Below are positions 8,236-17,272 of a DNA stretch of 22,710 bases, piece by piece. The notes below the pieces were generated by a model. It saw only the letters and a program-made list of their open reading frames with translations, was not told where the DNA came from and searched no databases. Positions within the stretch are counted from its first letter, which is position 1. Each line of letters begins with the position of its first letter. Both the position numbers and the translations under genes were made by a program. The stretch covers positions 1-22,710 of the forward strand of contig DLAR01000071.1 in the NCBI GenBank assembly GCA_002494015.1, written 5' to 3'. Source of the DNA: Porphyromonadaceae bacterium UBA7042. GTDB lineage: Bacteria > Bacteroidota > Bacteroidia > Bacteroidales > Muribaculaceae.

Positions 8236-10079
8236 GAGATTGTATCGTTGGTAAAGATTGTTTCGTCACCGCAAATGTTCCTTATCTTGATGCGCAACGG
8301 TTTTCGGTCAGAAGTGATTGTTCCGTCCCAGAATTCTTTGGTCATTATCCCGTCGCGGATAATGAAACTTGTTTTCGGATCGATTTTGATTTCAAAATCA
8401 CTGTTCCATACTGCATTCTTGTCTTCGAATGTGCAGTCCACGCTGATTAGTTCAATCATGTCAAGTCCTCTGTCCGACGGGATAATTTCGGGATATGATC
8501 TTTGTTTTGCACAATCGTTCCGACGATTAAATTCTTCAATTTTGCCGGCAACACGATCGCTGTAGAAATTATCGACAACGATGATATAGGAATTATCTGA
8601 CTTGATGTATGATATTTCGGCAGAATCCTCCAGTACAATCAAGTCCAAATATTTCTTTAAATCTTCAAGTTCAATTTTTACAAGCGTGTCATTGTGCTCG
8701 TCGATAAACCGGGAAATTTCCTCTTTATCAATGATGTCAATGTAATAAATAATGGCACGGTTGATTCCATCGGGTAAATCATGAAGTCCGAGGGTTATGA
8801 TTTCGTTCAATGTCACCGTATCGAGGACTCGGGTTGACGACAGCGCGATAAGGTCAGGAATATATACCGGAATAGTACCCCTGCTGTCGGTTATGCTGCC
8901 TGTCCAAGGTTTTTTGAAACGGCTGTCATTACAAAAGCCGGGAATAATCTGCTTAATGACATCCATTGTCTGAGCCGGATTACGAAACAACGTGATACCG
9001 TCCTTTATTTCTTTGACATGAAACGATGCGCCGTTTCTTGCGAGACGGTCTCTTGCACTCTGAATGCTGTTCAGGTTGATATCACCGTGAATGAATCTGC
9101 GTCCAAGACGCGATGCGACGGCAGCCGTTACGCCGCTTCCCCCGAAAAAGTCGGCGACAAGCATTCCTTCATCGCTACTGGCGCGAATGATGCGTTCAAG
9201 AAGAGCCTCGGGTTTCTGTGTTGCATAATTGATTTCGTGTTTTTCCTTAGATGATCCGGCTAAGGACGGTATGTTCCACACGTTGTCAATCATTGTCTTA
9301 TCAAATATCTCGTAGACAACATTTCCATCGGCATCTCTGACAGACTGCTTTTTACCATTAATTTTGACTTCTTTGGCACGTTTGTGAGGCTTAACATCGC
9401 GATATTGTATGTTAAAAACCTGTTCGTCACTTTTTGCATACAACAAAATGAAGTCGCAGCAGTTGGTAAACAGCGGTTTGCGTTTGTCAGGAATTTTATT
9501 GGGATAGTACCATACAATCTCGTTTCGGAAATTACTTTCGCCAAAAATTTCGTCCATCAATACCTTTACATAATGGCCAATGTGCCAGTCGAGATGCACA
9601 TATATGGATGCTCTCTCACTCATGATCTCCCTGATTGCCATAAGGTTTTCAAACATCCAGTTAAGATAACGTTCTTTATCCCAAATGTCACCATACATTT
9701 TTTCTTCAAAGGCCGTTTCTTCATTATCGTCAATTTCGATGGAGGATCGGTCGTATGTCTTGCGAAGAATAATTTTTTTAGCATAATTGGCCCCGCTGGC
9801 AAAAGGGGGATCAATATATACCAAGTCAACCTTTATCCCATTGTCTTTCAGATAGGCACATGTAGACAGGCAATCACCGTGAATAACAAGATTGTCGTTG
9901 TCAGGGTTTCCAATACATTCTGTCTCCTTGATGTCAAACAAAGGCATACCTCGGTTTATATTGATTTCTACATCGGTATCCCCTCGATAAATCAAGGCCC
10001 GGCGTTGCCGGGTGAAGTTGTCAAGGAGTGCTTGACCGCCTGCGGGAGTGGGGGTATAAGGTATATATTTGATAGCCAT
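8232..10079 (-). CDS. Type III-like restriction-modification DNA methyltransferase (Mod), beta-class adenine
   Basis: A 615-residue DNA adenine (N6) methyltransferase. The catalytic motif IV is DPPF at 90-93, inside VDLVYIDPPFASGANYAKK. The SAM-binding motif is ADFFGGSG at 309-316, after QKPEALLERII (motif X region, 288-298). The IV-before-I order marks the beta class, typical of Type III Mod subunits, and the segment between (about 190-285) should contain the target-recognition region. The C-terminal 260 residues are not recognisable; they may contact Res. It lies 3 nt after the res stop and its own stop overlaps the DUF418 start. The sequence is visibly richer in A+T than the flanking core genes, suggesting acquisition by transfer. 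The recognition sequence cannot be deduced. Confidence 0.93.
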   Translation of the reverse strand: MAIKYIPYTPTPAGGQALLDNFTRQRRALIYRGDTDVEININRGMPLFDIKETECIGNPDNDNLVIHGDCLSTCAYLKDNGIKVDLVYIDPPFASGANYAKKIILRKTYDRSSIEIDDNEETAFEEKMYGDIWDKERYLNWMFENLMAIREIMSERASIYVHLDWHIGHYVKVLMDEIFGESNFRNEIVWYYPNKIPDKRKPLFTNCCDFILLYAKSDEQVFNIQYRDVKPHKRAKEVKINGKKQSVRDADGNVVYEIFDKTMIDNVWNIPSLAGSSKEKHEINYATQKPEALLERIIRASSDEGMLVADFFGGSGVTAAVASRLGRRFIHGDINLNSIQSARDRLARNGASFHVKEIKDGITLFRNPAQTMDVIKQIIPGFCNDSRFKKPWTGSITDSRGTIPVYIPDLIALSSTRVLDTVTLNEIITLGLHDLPDGINRAIIYYIDIIDKEEISRFIDEHNDTLVKIELEDLKKYLDLIVLEDSAEISYIKSDNSYIIVVDNFYSDRVAGKIEEFNRRNDCAKQRSYPEIIPSDRGLDMIELISVDCTFEDKNAVWNSDFEIKIDPKTSFIIRDGIMTKEFWDGTITSDRKPLRIKIRNICGDETIFTNDTIS

Positions 10080-10082
10080 TGC

Positions 10083-12917
10083 TTAAATCTTGAAAAAATT
10101 TTTAATTGTTTTTAGAGTTGTTTCCGAGCGTTGCTCATCGCTTAACGATTCACTAAGGAACAAAAATTCAAAGTTATCATTCAGTTCTTTAAACCGCGTC
10201 TCCATGTAACGACGTTTTGCCTCAAAGGCTTGGGCAAATCCTGTGCCTTTTGTCTCGACAATGACTGCCCGCGATATTTTGCCGGTGTCATCGCGTTGCA
10301 AAATGACAAAATCGGGATAATATAGCCCGACATATTTATACTGACCGTCGTACTCGTTGTCATAGCATTTGACGCAAAAATCTGTCAGGGTATCATCTCC
10401 GTTAAAATAGGCTTCAAGAGAAGGATTTCCGGGGAGGATGCCGTTAAGAATGGTCTTTACAAAGTAGTTTTGTTCCAGTTTGCTGTCAAAATGGTATGGC
10501 AAATACTGATATGTACGGTTTAAAACTCTGTTTTCGTCGGCATTATATTTGGGAGCATAGAATCCCTTTTTGCGAAGCAATTCCAATGCCTGTTGTATTT
10601 CCAAATCGATATCAGGTGCCGGAGTATTATCACGCTGGATTATGTCTTCTACCTCTTTGTCGTCGGGATAGAATATCTGATTTCCATCGTTTAGTGCGGG
10701 AGGCGGTGGAACTATATTGAGTAGCGATGCCGACGTGGGAACAAATTCTTCACGGATAGAAAAGCTGCGGATGGAGGAAAATGCTTTTCTGACCATCGAT
10801 CGGATAGCTGGGTGATCAAATTCATACTTAAGATATGTTATGTTGTCTCGGACTACTGAAATTCGGGAAAAAATATCGGCCAACGGGGACTTATGATTCA
10901 ACAACTCACTGATTGGCAATGTGCCGAGACTTTCTTTAGCGATTATATTTATCCATTTGAAGAACGAGCACGGAATCTCTTTGGAACTATTGTCGAGAAT
11001 GTCAGCGCGGATAGTTTTTCCTGCAAAATTAGCGGTGTAGACTATTGAGTCTACCGATTGGGATGGTTCAATGTCTCTCAATCGGCAGTCAATGTCAGAT
11101 TTGCCGGTAATTTCAGTAATATCAGTCTTTAGATTTAACTGAATAAATGATATGCATGGATTACCGACTTTTTCCATGCGAGAAAATCGGTTTATAACCC
11201 TTGATGCTGACTTGTTTTTGCTGCCAAATTCCTGTAAGGTGATATTCTGCTCGGCAACTAATTGCTGGTTAAGGATTTTGGCGTTTTCGTTGTTCATCCA
11301 GATTAGAGCCGTTTCGCCGGAGGCATCGGTAACTTCCCGCAGGCATCGGCACGAGGTTTGCAATACCCTGTTTTGAGAAGATTTCGTTTTGACCGGAAGG
11401 ACGACACTTGCCAAGCTTCGGCAATTCCAGCCCTCTTTGCCTATTTGTACAAGTAAAATGAACCGGATTTTAGATGTGGGCATGTCAAGAGCCGAGAATT
11501 TTAACTTGGACTCCGGCGGAATATGATATTTTTTATTTCCCGTTCCGTAATATTTTAAAATAACGTCGTCGGGATTGTATCCGTATTTCGTAACTATGTT
11601 TCTTACGATAGGATAGGTGGATTCTTCAAGAGTAACGATGTCGGGACTGAAAATAGCAAGTTTTGGGAGCGTCCCATCGTTATAGGTCTGCCGGCCATAA
11701 ATTTCGATGAATTCTCGGAGTGCATTATCAATAATACCTTCAAGACTGTCATTGGCATGACGCACTATGGGCGTTTTGAGGAAATTGCCGATGGCAGAGA
11801 GTAGCGGATAGTAAGTAACTACATTTGAGAGCTGCCGGTTAGAGATTTCCACATCAGAAGTCACCTTAATTCTATCGGGTCGCCCCATGATGTTAGGTGT
11901 TCCTGAGAATCCGATACATGAATTAAAGGTGCTTTTTTTTGTCCAGTCGTTCACCACTTTGCGCAATTGCTGTTCTTCGCTGGCATGATGAACTTCGTCA
12001 ATCATGATACAAAGATTAGGAATGGTGCCGATGAGATTTCTCAACTCATTGGCCATTTCATCTTTTAGAAGTTCTTCCCGTGACCATAAACGAGGTTGGG
12101 TGTCATGATCAATTCTGTCAAGAATGACTTTCTCGGCATTGGTGATGGCCACAAGGCCGAAAAGGTCGTCTATCGGTTGGTAAAGATTTATTTTCTGGAC
12201 ATTCGGGTTGTGAGCCTGCGTGCTACCTTTTGATGTGGATGATTCTTCGAGAATTTCAAATTTAATCAACCTTTTTAATTGCGAGGCAGAGGGCTCGGGA
12301 ATCACCCATGAGGGGTCAAAATTGCGGATGTCTTTGAGACTCGGAACGATGGACGATTTTAGCCCCGAAGGTGCAAGCACAATAAAATTATGGGCGAATA
12401 GCGGGTTTTGTGGCTCATTTATCGAAAAATAGAGGTTGATATATATGAATGCCGCCATCAGGTAGGTCTTTCCGGCTCCCATTGGTATGCTGAAAAGATA
12501 ATCGGCATAGTCAACGTCATAAAATATTTTTCGGAATACTGTAAGATAGTCTATATTTCGCGGATTCGATTCAATTTCAGCAGCGACTTTTGCCGCTATC
12601 ATACCGCCGTTGTCATCAGGCATAATTGCGTATTCATATAGTGCGGCTGCCTCAGGATGTTCTTGCAAATATCGGCGGGTTTCAGATCTCAGAGGGACAT
12701 CGTCGAGATTCAAATTGTTGAAACATCCGTTATAGAACAGTTGCCATAACGCCTGATTTTTGTACTTTAATTTAAGGAAAAGATAAGTTTTTATCGATTC
12801 AATTTGGGCATCCCTCATTTTACCCTTCTGCTCGATATAACGAATTAACTCTTTAACGGGACATTCCGCTGAGTTAATCCATTGGTTTCGTTTCGTTTCG
12901 ATTAATTTGTAAAACAT
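10083..12917 (-). CDS. Type III-like restriction endonuclease subunit (Res): SF2 helicase plus PD-(D/E)XK nuclease
   Basis: A 944-residue restriction subunit. The helicase core has Walker A MGAGKT at 146-151, DEVHH (motif II) at 307-311, GFSGTPN (motif III) at 336-342, and motif VI QTSCRCLR, fitting Q-x3-R-x-L-R. At the C-terminus YPDFVI with Asp869 and VETKG with Glu888 and Lys890 form a PD-(D/E)XK nuclease site. This arrangement matches Res of ATP-dependent Type III enzymes, which cut unmodified DNA together with Mod. No frameshift is seen and all motifs are intact, so the enzyme should be active. It is the first gene of its unit, so res precedes mod, the reverse of the classic mod-res order. 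A+T-rich compared with the flanking polA and symporter genes. Confidence 0.92.
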   Translation of the reverse strand: MFYKLIETKRNQWINSAECPVKELIRYIEQKGKMRDAQIESIKTYLFLKLKYKNQALWQLFYNGCFNNLNLDDVPLRSETRRYLQEHPEAAALYEYAIMPDDNGGMIAAKVAAEIESNPRNIDYLTVFRKIFYDVDYADYLFSIPMGAGKTYLMAAFIYINLYFSINEPQNPLFAHNFIVLAPSGLKSSIVPSLKDIRNFDPSWVIPEPSASQLKRLIKFEILEESSTSKGSTQAHNPNVQKINLYQPIDDLFGLVAITNAEKVILDRIDHDTQPRLWSREELLKDEMANELRNLIGTIPNLCIMIDEVHHASEEQQLRKVVNDWTKKSTFNSCIGFSGTPNIMGRPDRIKVTSDVEISNRQLSNVVTYYPLLSAIGNFLKTPIVRHANDSLEGIIDNALREFIEIYGRQTYNDGTLPKLAIFSPDIVTLEESTYPIVRNIVTKYGYNPDDVILKYYGTGNKKYHIPPESKLKFSALDMPTSKIRFILLVQIGKEGWNCRSLASVVLPVKTKSSQNRVLQTSCRCLREVTDASGETALIWMNNENAKILNQQLVAEQNITLQEFGSKNKSASRVINRFSRMEKVGNPCISFIQLNLKTDITEITGKSDIDCRLRDIEPSQSVDSIVYTANFAGKTIRADILDNSSKEIPCSFFKWINIIAKESLGTLPISELLNHKSPLADIFSRISVVRDNITYLKYEFDHPAIRSMVRKAFSSIRSFSIREEFVPTSASLLNIVPPPPALNDGNQIFYPDDKEVEDIIQRDNTPAPDIDLEIQQALELLRKKGFYAPKYNADENRVLNRTYQYLPYHFDSKLEQNYFVKTILNGILPGNPSLEAYFNGDDTLTDFCVKCYDNEYDGQYKYVGLYYPDFVILQRDDTGKISRAVIVETKGTGFAQAFEAKRRYMETRFKELNDNFEFLFLSESLSDEQRSETTLKTIKNFFKI

Positions 12918-12958
12918 AAGGGAGTTTTCCTTCTTGAGCTATTGATGAATAATGATTA

Positions 12959-12966
12959 CAAAATTA
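12959..12966 (-). promoter_or_regulatory. -7 box upstream of the restriction-modification genes
   Basis: Minus-strand TAATTTTG is an exact TAnnTTTG match, 42 nt upstream of the res ATG and overlapping the stop codon of the symporter gene. No clear -33 TTTG sits at the expected distance. It would give the accessory genes their own start independent of the polA-symporter transcript. Confidence 0.35.
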
Positions 12967-14394
12967 GGCATTATTTTTCAATTTCATTAAGGAAGATTGT
13001 TTTTTTGGATGGAGGTGGGATGAGGCGAGACAGTCGGCGACATGGTGTCGCAGGAGGATGAGGGTCAGCATGGTCGGGAAGGCCATGAGGGCGTAGAACA
13101 GGTCGCAGAACCCGACGGCTACTCCCAGCGGCATGACGGCGAAGATGACGAGGGTGGCGATGAAAAACCATGTGTACCACCTTGCTCGACGTTCACCCCA
13201 CAGGTAGGCGGCGCAGCGGGTGCCGTAAAACGAGTAGCTGAACATAGAGGAAAGGGCAAAGCAGAGGACGATTGCCATCAACAGGTATTTCCCTCCCGGG
13301 ATTGCCGAATGGAAAGCGTTCATGGCGATTTCGAGTCCCTTGACCCCGCCGTCGGCAGATATGTCGCCGCATAGCAGGATGGCGAGGGCGGTGAGCGTGC
13401 AGACGAATCCTGAGTCAATCGCGGGGCCGAGCATGGCAACGAGTCCTTCGCGGACGGGCTCGCGGTTGTCAGATGCACCGTGCATTATAGTGGCTGTCCC
13501 GACTCCTGCATCGTTGACAAGCGCGGCGCGGCGGGCACCGATGATGGCGATGCCGGCAAGCGCGCCCCACCCGGCACGGAGGTTGAATGCCTCGCTGAAA
13601 ATGGAGCGGAACACGCCGGGGACACCGTGGATATTGGTGGCGATGATGTAGAGGACGAGGATGAAGTAGAGTCCCACCATGAAGGGGACGAGCCACGAGG
13701 CGACGCGGGCGATGCGCCTGATGCCGCCGAGAGCCACAAGGGAGACAAGTATGGCGACGCTGATGCCGAAAATGAGACGGAACGACGAGTCGTTGCTCCA
13801 TCCCGCGATTCCCGAAACCGAGGTCAGAACGGCATTGTCGGCAAGTCCCTGCGGGGTGGTGAAGGTGGTGACGACAGCTTCGGTGAGCTGGTTGACATTC
13901 ATGATTGCCAGTGTTCCGAGCATTCCGGCCACGGCAAATGTCACCGCAAGCCACCGCCATCGCGGGCCGAGTCCCTTCTCGATAATATACATTGTGCCGC
14001 CGACTGAACGTCCGTCGGGGGCGGATGACTTGAACTTGGTTGTGAGCACTCCCTCATGAAATTTGGTCGACATGCCGACGAGTGCGCTGACCCACATCCA
14101 GAATATCGCTCCGGGACCACCCATGACGAGCGCGATGGCCACACCGGCGATGTTGCCCATCCCGACGGTGGCGGCCACGACCGAGGCCAACGCCTCGACC
14201 GAGCTGATCTGCTGTCCCGATTCCGAGGAACGTCCCGAGCGCAATTCGCGCAGCGCGTCGGGCAGGCGGCGTAAGGAGACCATCCCCGATGAGAGAAACA
14301 GATAGAGACCCCCGCCTATCAGGGCGAAAAACAGGGGGTAGCCGCATAGGAAGTCGGCAACGGCGGTGACTGTCTGTCCGATTGATTCAATCAT
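12964..14394 (-). CDS. alanine/sodium symporter, AGCS family
   Basis: A 476-residue inner-membrane amino-acid:cation symporter with about eleven hydrophobic segments. The AGCS signature is clear at about 71-90 (VVAATVGMGNIAGVAIAL, then GGPGAIFWMW). The second conserved block is ARRAALVNDAGVGTATIMHG followed by PVREGLVAMLGPAIDS, where most members have a SNEAGxGS sequence. This variant carries NDAGVGT, so substrate preference may differ from classic alanine or glycine carriers. It starts 9 nt after the polA stop and is probably co-transcribed with it. Confidence 0.92.
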   Translation of the reverse strand: MIESIGQTVTAVADFLCGYPLFFALIGGGLYLFLSSGMVSLRRLPDALRELRSGRSSESGQQISSVEALASVVAATVGMGNIAGVAIALVMGGPGAIFWMWVSALVGMSTKFHEGVLTTKFKSSAPDGRSVGGTMYIIEKGLGPRWRWLAVTFAVAGMLGTLAIMNVNQLTEAVVTTFTTPQGLADNAVLTSVSGIAGWSNDSSFRLIFGISVAILVSLVALGGIRRIARVASWLVPFMVGLYFILVLYIIATNIHGVPGVFRSIFSEAFNLRAGWGALAGIAIIGARRAALVNDAGVGTATIMHGASDNREPVREGLVAMLGPAIDSGFVCTLTALAILLCGDISADGGVKGLEIAMNAFHSAIPGGKYLLMAIVLCFALSSMFSYSFYGTRCAAYLWGERRARWYTWFFIATLVIFAVMPLGVAVGFCDLFYALMAFPTMLTLILLRHHVADCLASSHLHPKKQSSLMKLKNNA

Positions 14395-14403
14395 TGAGTT
14401 GCC

Positions 14404-17202
14404 TTAATGAGCGTCAAGCCAGTTGGTGGCGATACCGGCCGAGACTTCGAGCGGCACAGCACCGTGGTAGGCATCGGTCATGTTGGTAATTACGAGTGAC
14501 TTGACTGTTTCAAGCTCGTCGGGCTTGATGTTGAAAATCAATTCGTCATGAACCTGCATTATCATGCGTGATTTCAGGCCGCGTCGTTCCATTTCGTTGT
14601 AAATGCGCACCATTGCCACCTTTATGATGTCGGCAGCCGAGCCTTGGATTGGGGCGTTGACGGCGTTTCGCTCGGCATAGCCTCTCACGACCGAGTTGCG
14701 CGAATTGATGTCGGGCAGGTAGCGTCGTCGTCCCATACGGGTGGTGACATATCCCTGCTCGCGTGCCGAGACGACGGCGTTGTCGAGATATTCGCGAATG
14801 TGGGGATAGGTGGCAAAATATCCGTCAATCAGCTTCTTGGCTTCGGCGCGTGAGATGCCGAGCCGTTCTGACAGTCCGAAAGCCGAGATGCCGTAGATGA
14901 TGCCGAAGTTGGCGGTCTTGGCGTGGCGGCGTTGGTCGTCGGTCACATTTTCAAGGTCTTCGTGATAAATCTTGGCAGCGGTGACGCGGTGGATGTCGGC
15001 TCCCGAGTTGAACGCGTCAATCATGTCGCGATCACCGCTGAGGTCGGCGATGAGCCGCAATTCGATTTGCGAATAGTCGGCGCTCATGAACAGGTCGCCC
15101 GGGTCGCTGATGAATGCGCGGCGTATCTCGCGTCCGTCGTCGGTGCGGATGGGGATGTTCTGTAAGTTGGGATTGGTTGACGATATGCGGCCTGTCGCGG
15201 TGACGGTCTGATTGTAGGAGGTGTGAATTTTGCCGGTCACGGGATTGACGAGGGCGGGGAGCGCGTCGATATAGGTGCTTAGCAGTTTCCGCAGTCCGCG
15301 GATGCGCAGAATCAGTCCTACAAGAGGAACTTTCGCGGCATATTTTTCGAGAATCTGTTCTGTTGTCGAGTAGCTGCCGCGGGCGGTGCGCTTGGCCTTT
15401 GGGTCTATCTTCAATCTTTCGAAAAGAACCTCTCCCACTTGCATCGGCGAGCTGATGTTGAACGCCCCCCCCGCCATCGAGTAGGCTTCTTCTTCGAGGG
15501 AGCGCATCCGCTCGGTCAGTTTGCCCGACATCTCTTTGAGCACGGCAGGGTCAATGCGCACACCGGTCCATTCCATTTCGGCCAAGACTCTGATGAGGGG
15601 AAATTCCACATCCTCAAGTAGTTTTGTCATGTTGAGCGACTCGATTTCGCGGCACAGCAGCGGCATGAGGCATCGGCTGACATCGGCAGCCTCGCAGTAG
15701 CGTTCACGGGCGCTGTCAGGGTCAATCGGCTTGGCCGGGTAGGGCGTGCGTCGGTCAGGCGCGGCGGTCAGTCCCAAATTGAGAAACTTGGCGGCTACCG
15801 GCGTCATGTCGTGTTTCATCTCCGGGTCGATGATATAGTGGGCCACAGAGGTGTCGAAGTATTTGGCTTTCAGTGATATGCCCTCGTTTTTCAGCACGAG
15901 GTACTCGCGCTTGACATCGTGGCTGACAAGCCTCATGGCACTGTCTTCAAAAATCGGCGCAAGAAGCTTTATGACCTTGGCGCGGGCCTCTTTTTCAGTC
16001 GGGAAAAGGATGAAGGAGCCTTTGCAGTCATCGGTAGAGAATGCGACACCGAGCCATCGGGCCGTCATTGCGTCCTCTCCGGTCGAATAGAGCGACATTC
16101 CGGCTTCTCCGGCTGTTTTCAGCCTCTCGACAAGGGCGGCAATAGCCGTTTCGCCCTCGACGGTTTCGTAGTCGCGGTTTTCACACACGGTCACGGGTGT
16201 CTCGTCCACTGTGTCGTCCATGTCAAAGAGAGACCCCATGCCCGATGTGTCAGGCTCGGCCTTTGGCGGCTCGGGAAGGGTCGCGGCTGATTCCTGTCGG
16301 GGAGCCGCTGCGCTTGTCTTGGCGCGCAGATTGGCAATGAATGTCTTGAACTCCAACTCCTTGTAAATCTCGACGAGCCGTTTCGCATTCATGGGACGGC
16401 GCACGAGATGGTCAACGTCGATGTCGACGGGAACATCGGTGCGGATAGTGGCAAGGTCTTTGGAGAGCAGAATTTTGTCAGTGTTCTCGGTCACTTTGCG
16501 CTGTAGCGCGCCTTTCAGTTCCGAGGCATGGGCGATGAGGTTTTCGACGCTGCCCCAGTCTTCGATGAGCTTGCGGGCGGTTTTCTCGCCCACCCCGGGG
16601 CACCCGGGGATATTGTCAGAGGCATCCCCTTCGAGCGCGAGCAAGTCGATGACCTGTCGGGGAGATGATATGCCGTATTTCTCGCACACCTTGGCCGGGT
16701 CGCGCACCTCAAATCCCTCGCCTCGCAGCGACGGGCGGTACATGAACACGCGGTCGGTGACCAGCTGGCCGTAGTCCTTGTCGGGGGTCATCATGTAAAC
16801 CATATAACCCTTTTCCTCGGCCATCTGCGACAGGGTGCCGATTACGTCGTCGGCCTCGTAGCCGTCGATTTCGATTGCGGGGATGTTGAGCGCGTCGAGA
16901 ATCTGCCTGATATATGGGAGCGAGAGGGTGATGTCCTCGGGTTGCCGGTCACGGTTGGCCTTGTACTCCTCAAACATTTCGTGACGGAACGTGTGGCCGT
17001 GTGGCGGGTCAAAGCACACCGCGATGTGGCTGGGATTCTCCTTTTCGAGAACCTCGCGCAAGGTGTTGCAAAAACCGAATATGGCCGAGGTGTTGAATCC
17101 CTTGGATGTGACGCGGGGGCTGCGTATGAGCGCATAATAGGCGCGGTATATCAACGCGTAAGCGTCGAGCAGGAACAGTCGTTTCGATTCATCTTGTTTC
17201 AT
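14404..17202 (-). CDS. polA: DNA polymerase I with a degenerate 3'-5' exonuclease domain
   Basis: A 932-residue polymerase for replication gap filling and repair. The 5' nuclease domain (1-300) keeps its acidic residues: Asp13, Asp65, EADD at 116-119, Asp141 and Asp143. The polymerase domain (about 525-932) is intact: motif A SADYSQIELR (707-716), motif B RRHAKTANFGIIYG (758-771) and motif C MQVHDEL (882-888). The middle domain (about 345-520) is recognisable, but its metal-binding residues are gone: the DTE of Exo I is replaced by Tyr-Ser-Thr at 372-374, the Exo II Asp by Glu433, and the Exo III Asp by Ala506, although Tyr502 remains. It should therefore lack proofreading. The ATG at 17202 is chosen because upstream in-frame codons do not match the family. 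Confidence 0.97.
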   Translation of the reverse strand: MKQDESKRLFLLDAYALIYRAYYALIRSPRVTSKGFNTSAIFGFCNTLREVLEKENPSHIAVCFDPPHGHTFRHEMFEEYKANRDRQPEDITLSLPYIRQILDALNIPAIEIDGYEADDVIGTLSQMAEEKGYMVYMMTPDKDYGQLVTDRVFMYRPSLRGEGFEVRDPAKVCEKYGISSPRQVIDLLALEGDASDNIPGCPGVGEKTARKLIEDWGSVENLIAHASELKGALQRKVTENTDKILLSKDLATIRTDVPVDIDVDHLVRRPMNAKRLVEIYKELEFKTFIANLRAKTSAAAPRQESAATLPEPPKAEPDTSGMGSLFDMDDTVDETPVTVCENRDYETVEGETAIAALVERLKTAGEAGMSLYSTGEDAMTARWLGVAFSTDDCKGSFILFPTEKEARAKVIKLLAPIFEDSAMRLVSHDVKREYLVLKNEGISLKAKYFDTSVAHYIIDPEMKHDMTPVAAKFLNLGLTAAPDRRTPYPAKPIDPDSARERYCEAADVSRCLMPLLCREIESLNMTKLLEDVEFPLIRVLAEMEWTGVRIDPAVLKEMSGKLTERMRSLEEEAYSMAGGAFNISSPMQVGEVLFERLKIDPKAKRTARGSYSTTEQILEKYAAKVPLVGLILRIRGLRKLLSTYIDALPALVNPVTGKIHTSYNQTVTATGRISSTNPNLQNIPIRTDDGREIRRAFISDPGDLFMSADYSQIELRLIADLSGDRDMIDAFNSGADIHRVTAAKIYHEDLENVTDDQRRHAKTANFGIIYGISAFGLSERLGISRAEAKKLIDGYFATYPHIREYLDNAVVSAREQGYVTTRMGRRRYLPDINSRNSVVRGYAERNAVNAPIQGSAADIIKVAMVRIYNEMERRGLKSRMIMQVHDELIFNIKPDELETVKSLVITNMTDAYHGAVPLEVSAGIATNWLDAH

Positions 17203-17272
17203 GCTGTAAAGGTAGCAATAAAAGCTGAATCGTCGGGCATCCGGCGGCAAAATATTCGGTGATTCAGGATGG

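Noticed and set aside
9384..10115. Plus-strand frame of 243 codons opposite mod
   Set aside because: Antisense to a clear methyltransferase with intact motifs; no family resemblance.
13480..14007. Long plus-strand frame of 175 codons
   Set aside because: It is antisense to the symporter and of low complexity with many Asp, Gly and His residues, typical of a shadow of GC-rich coding DNA.
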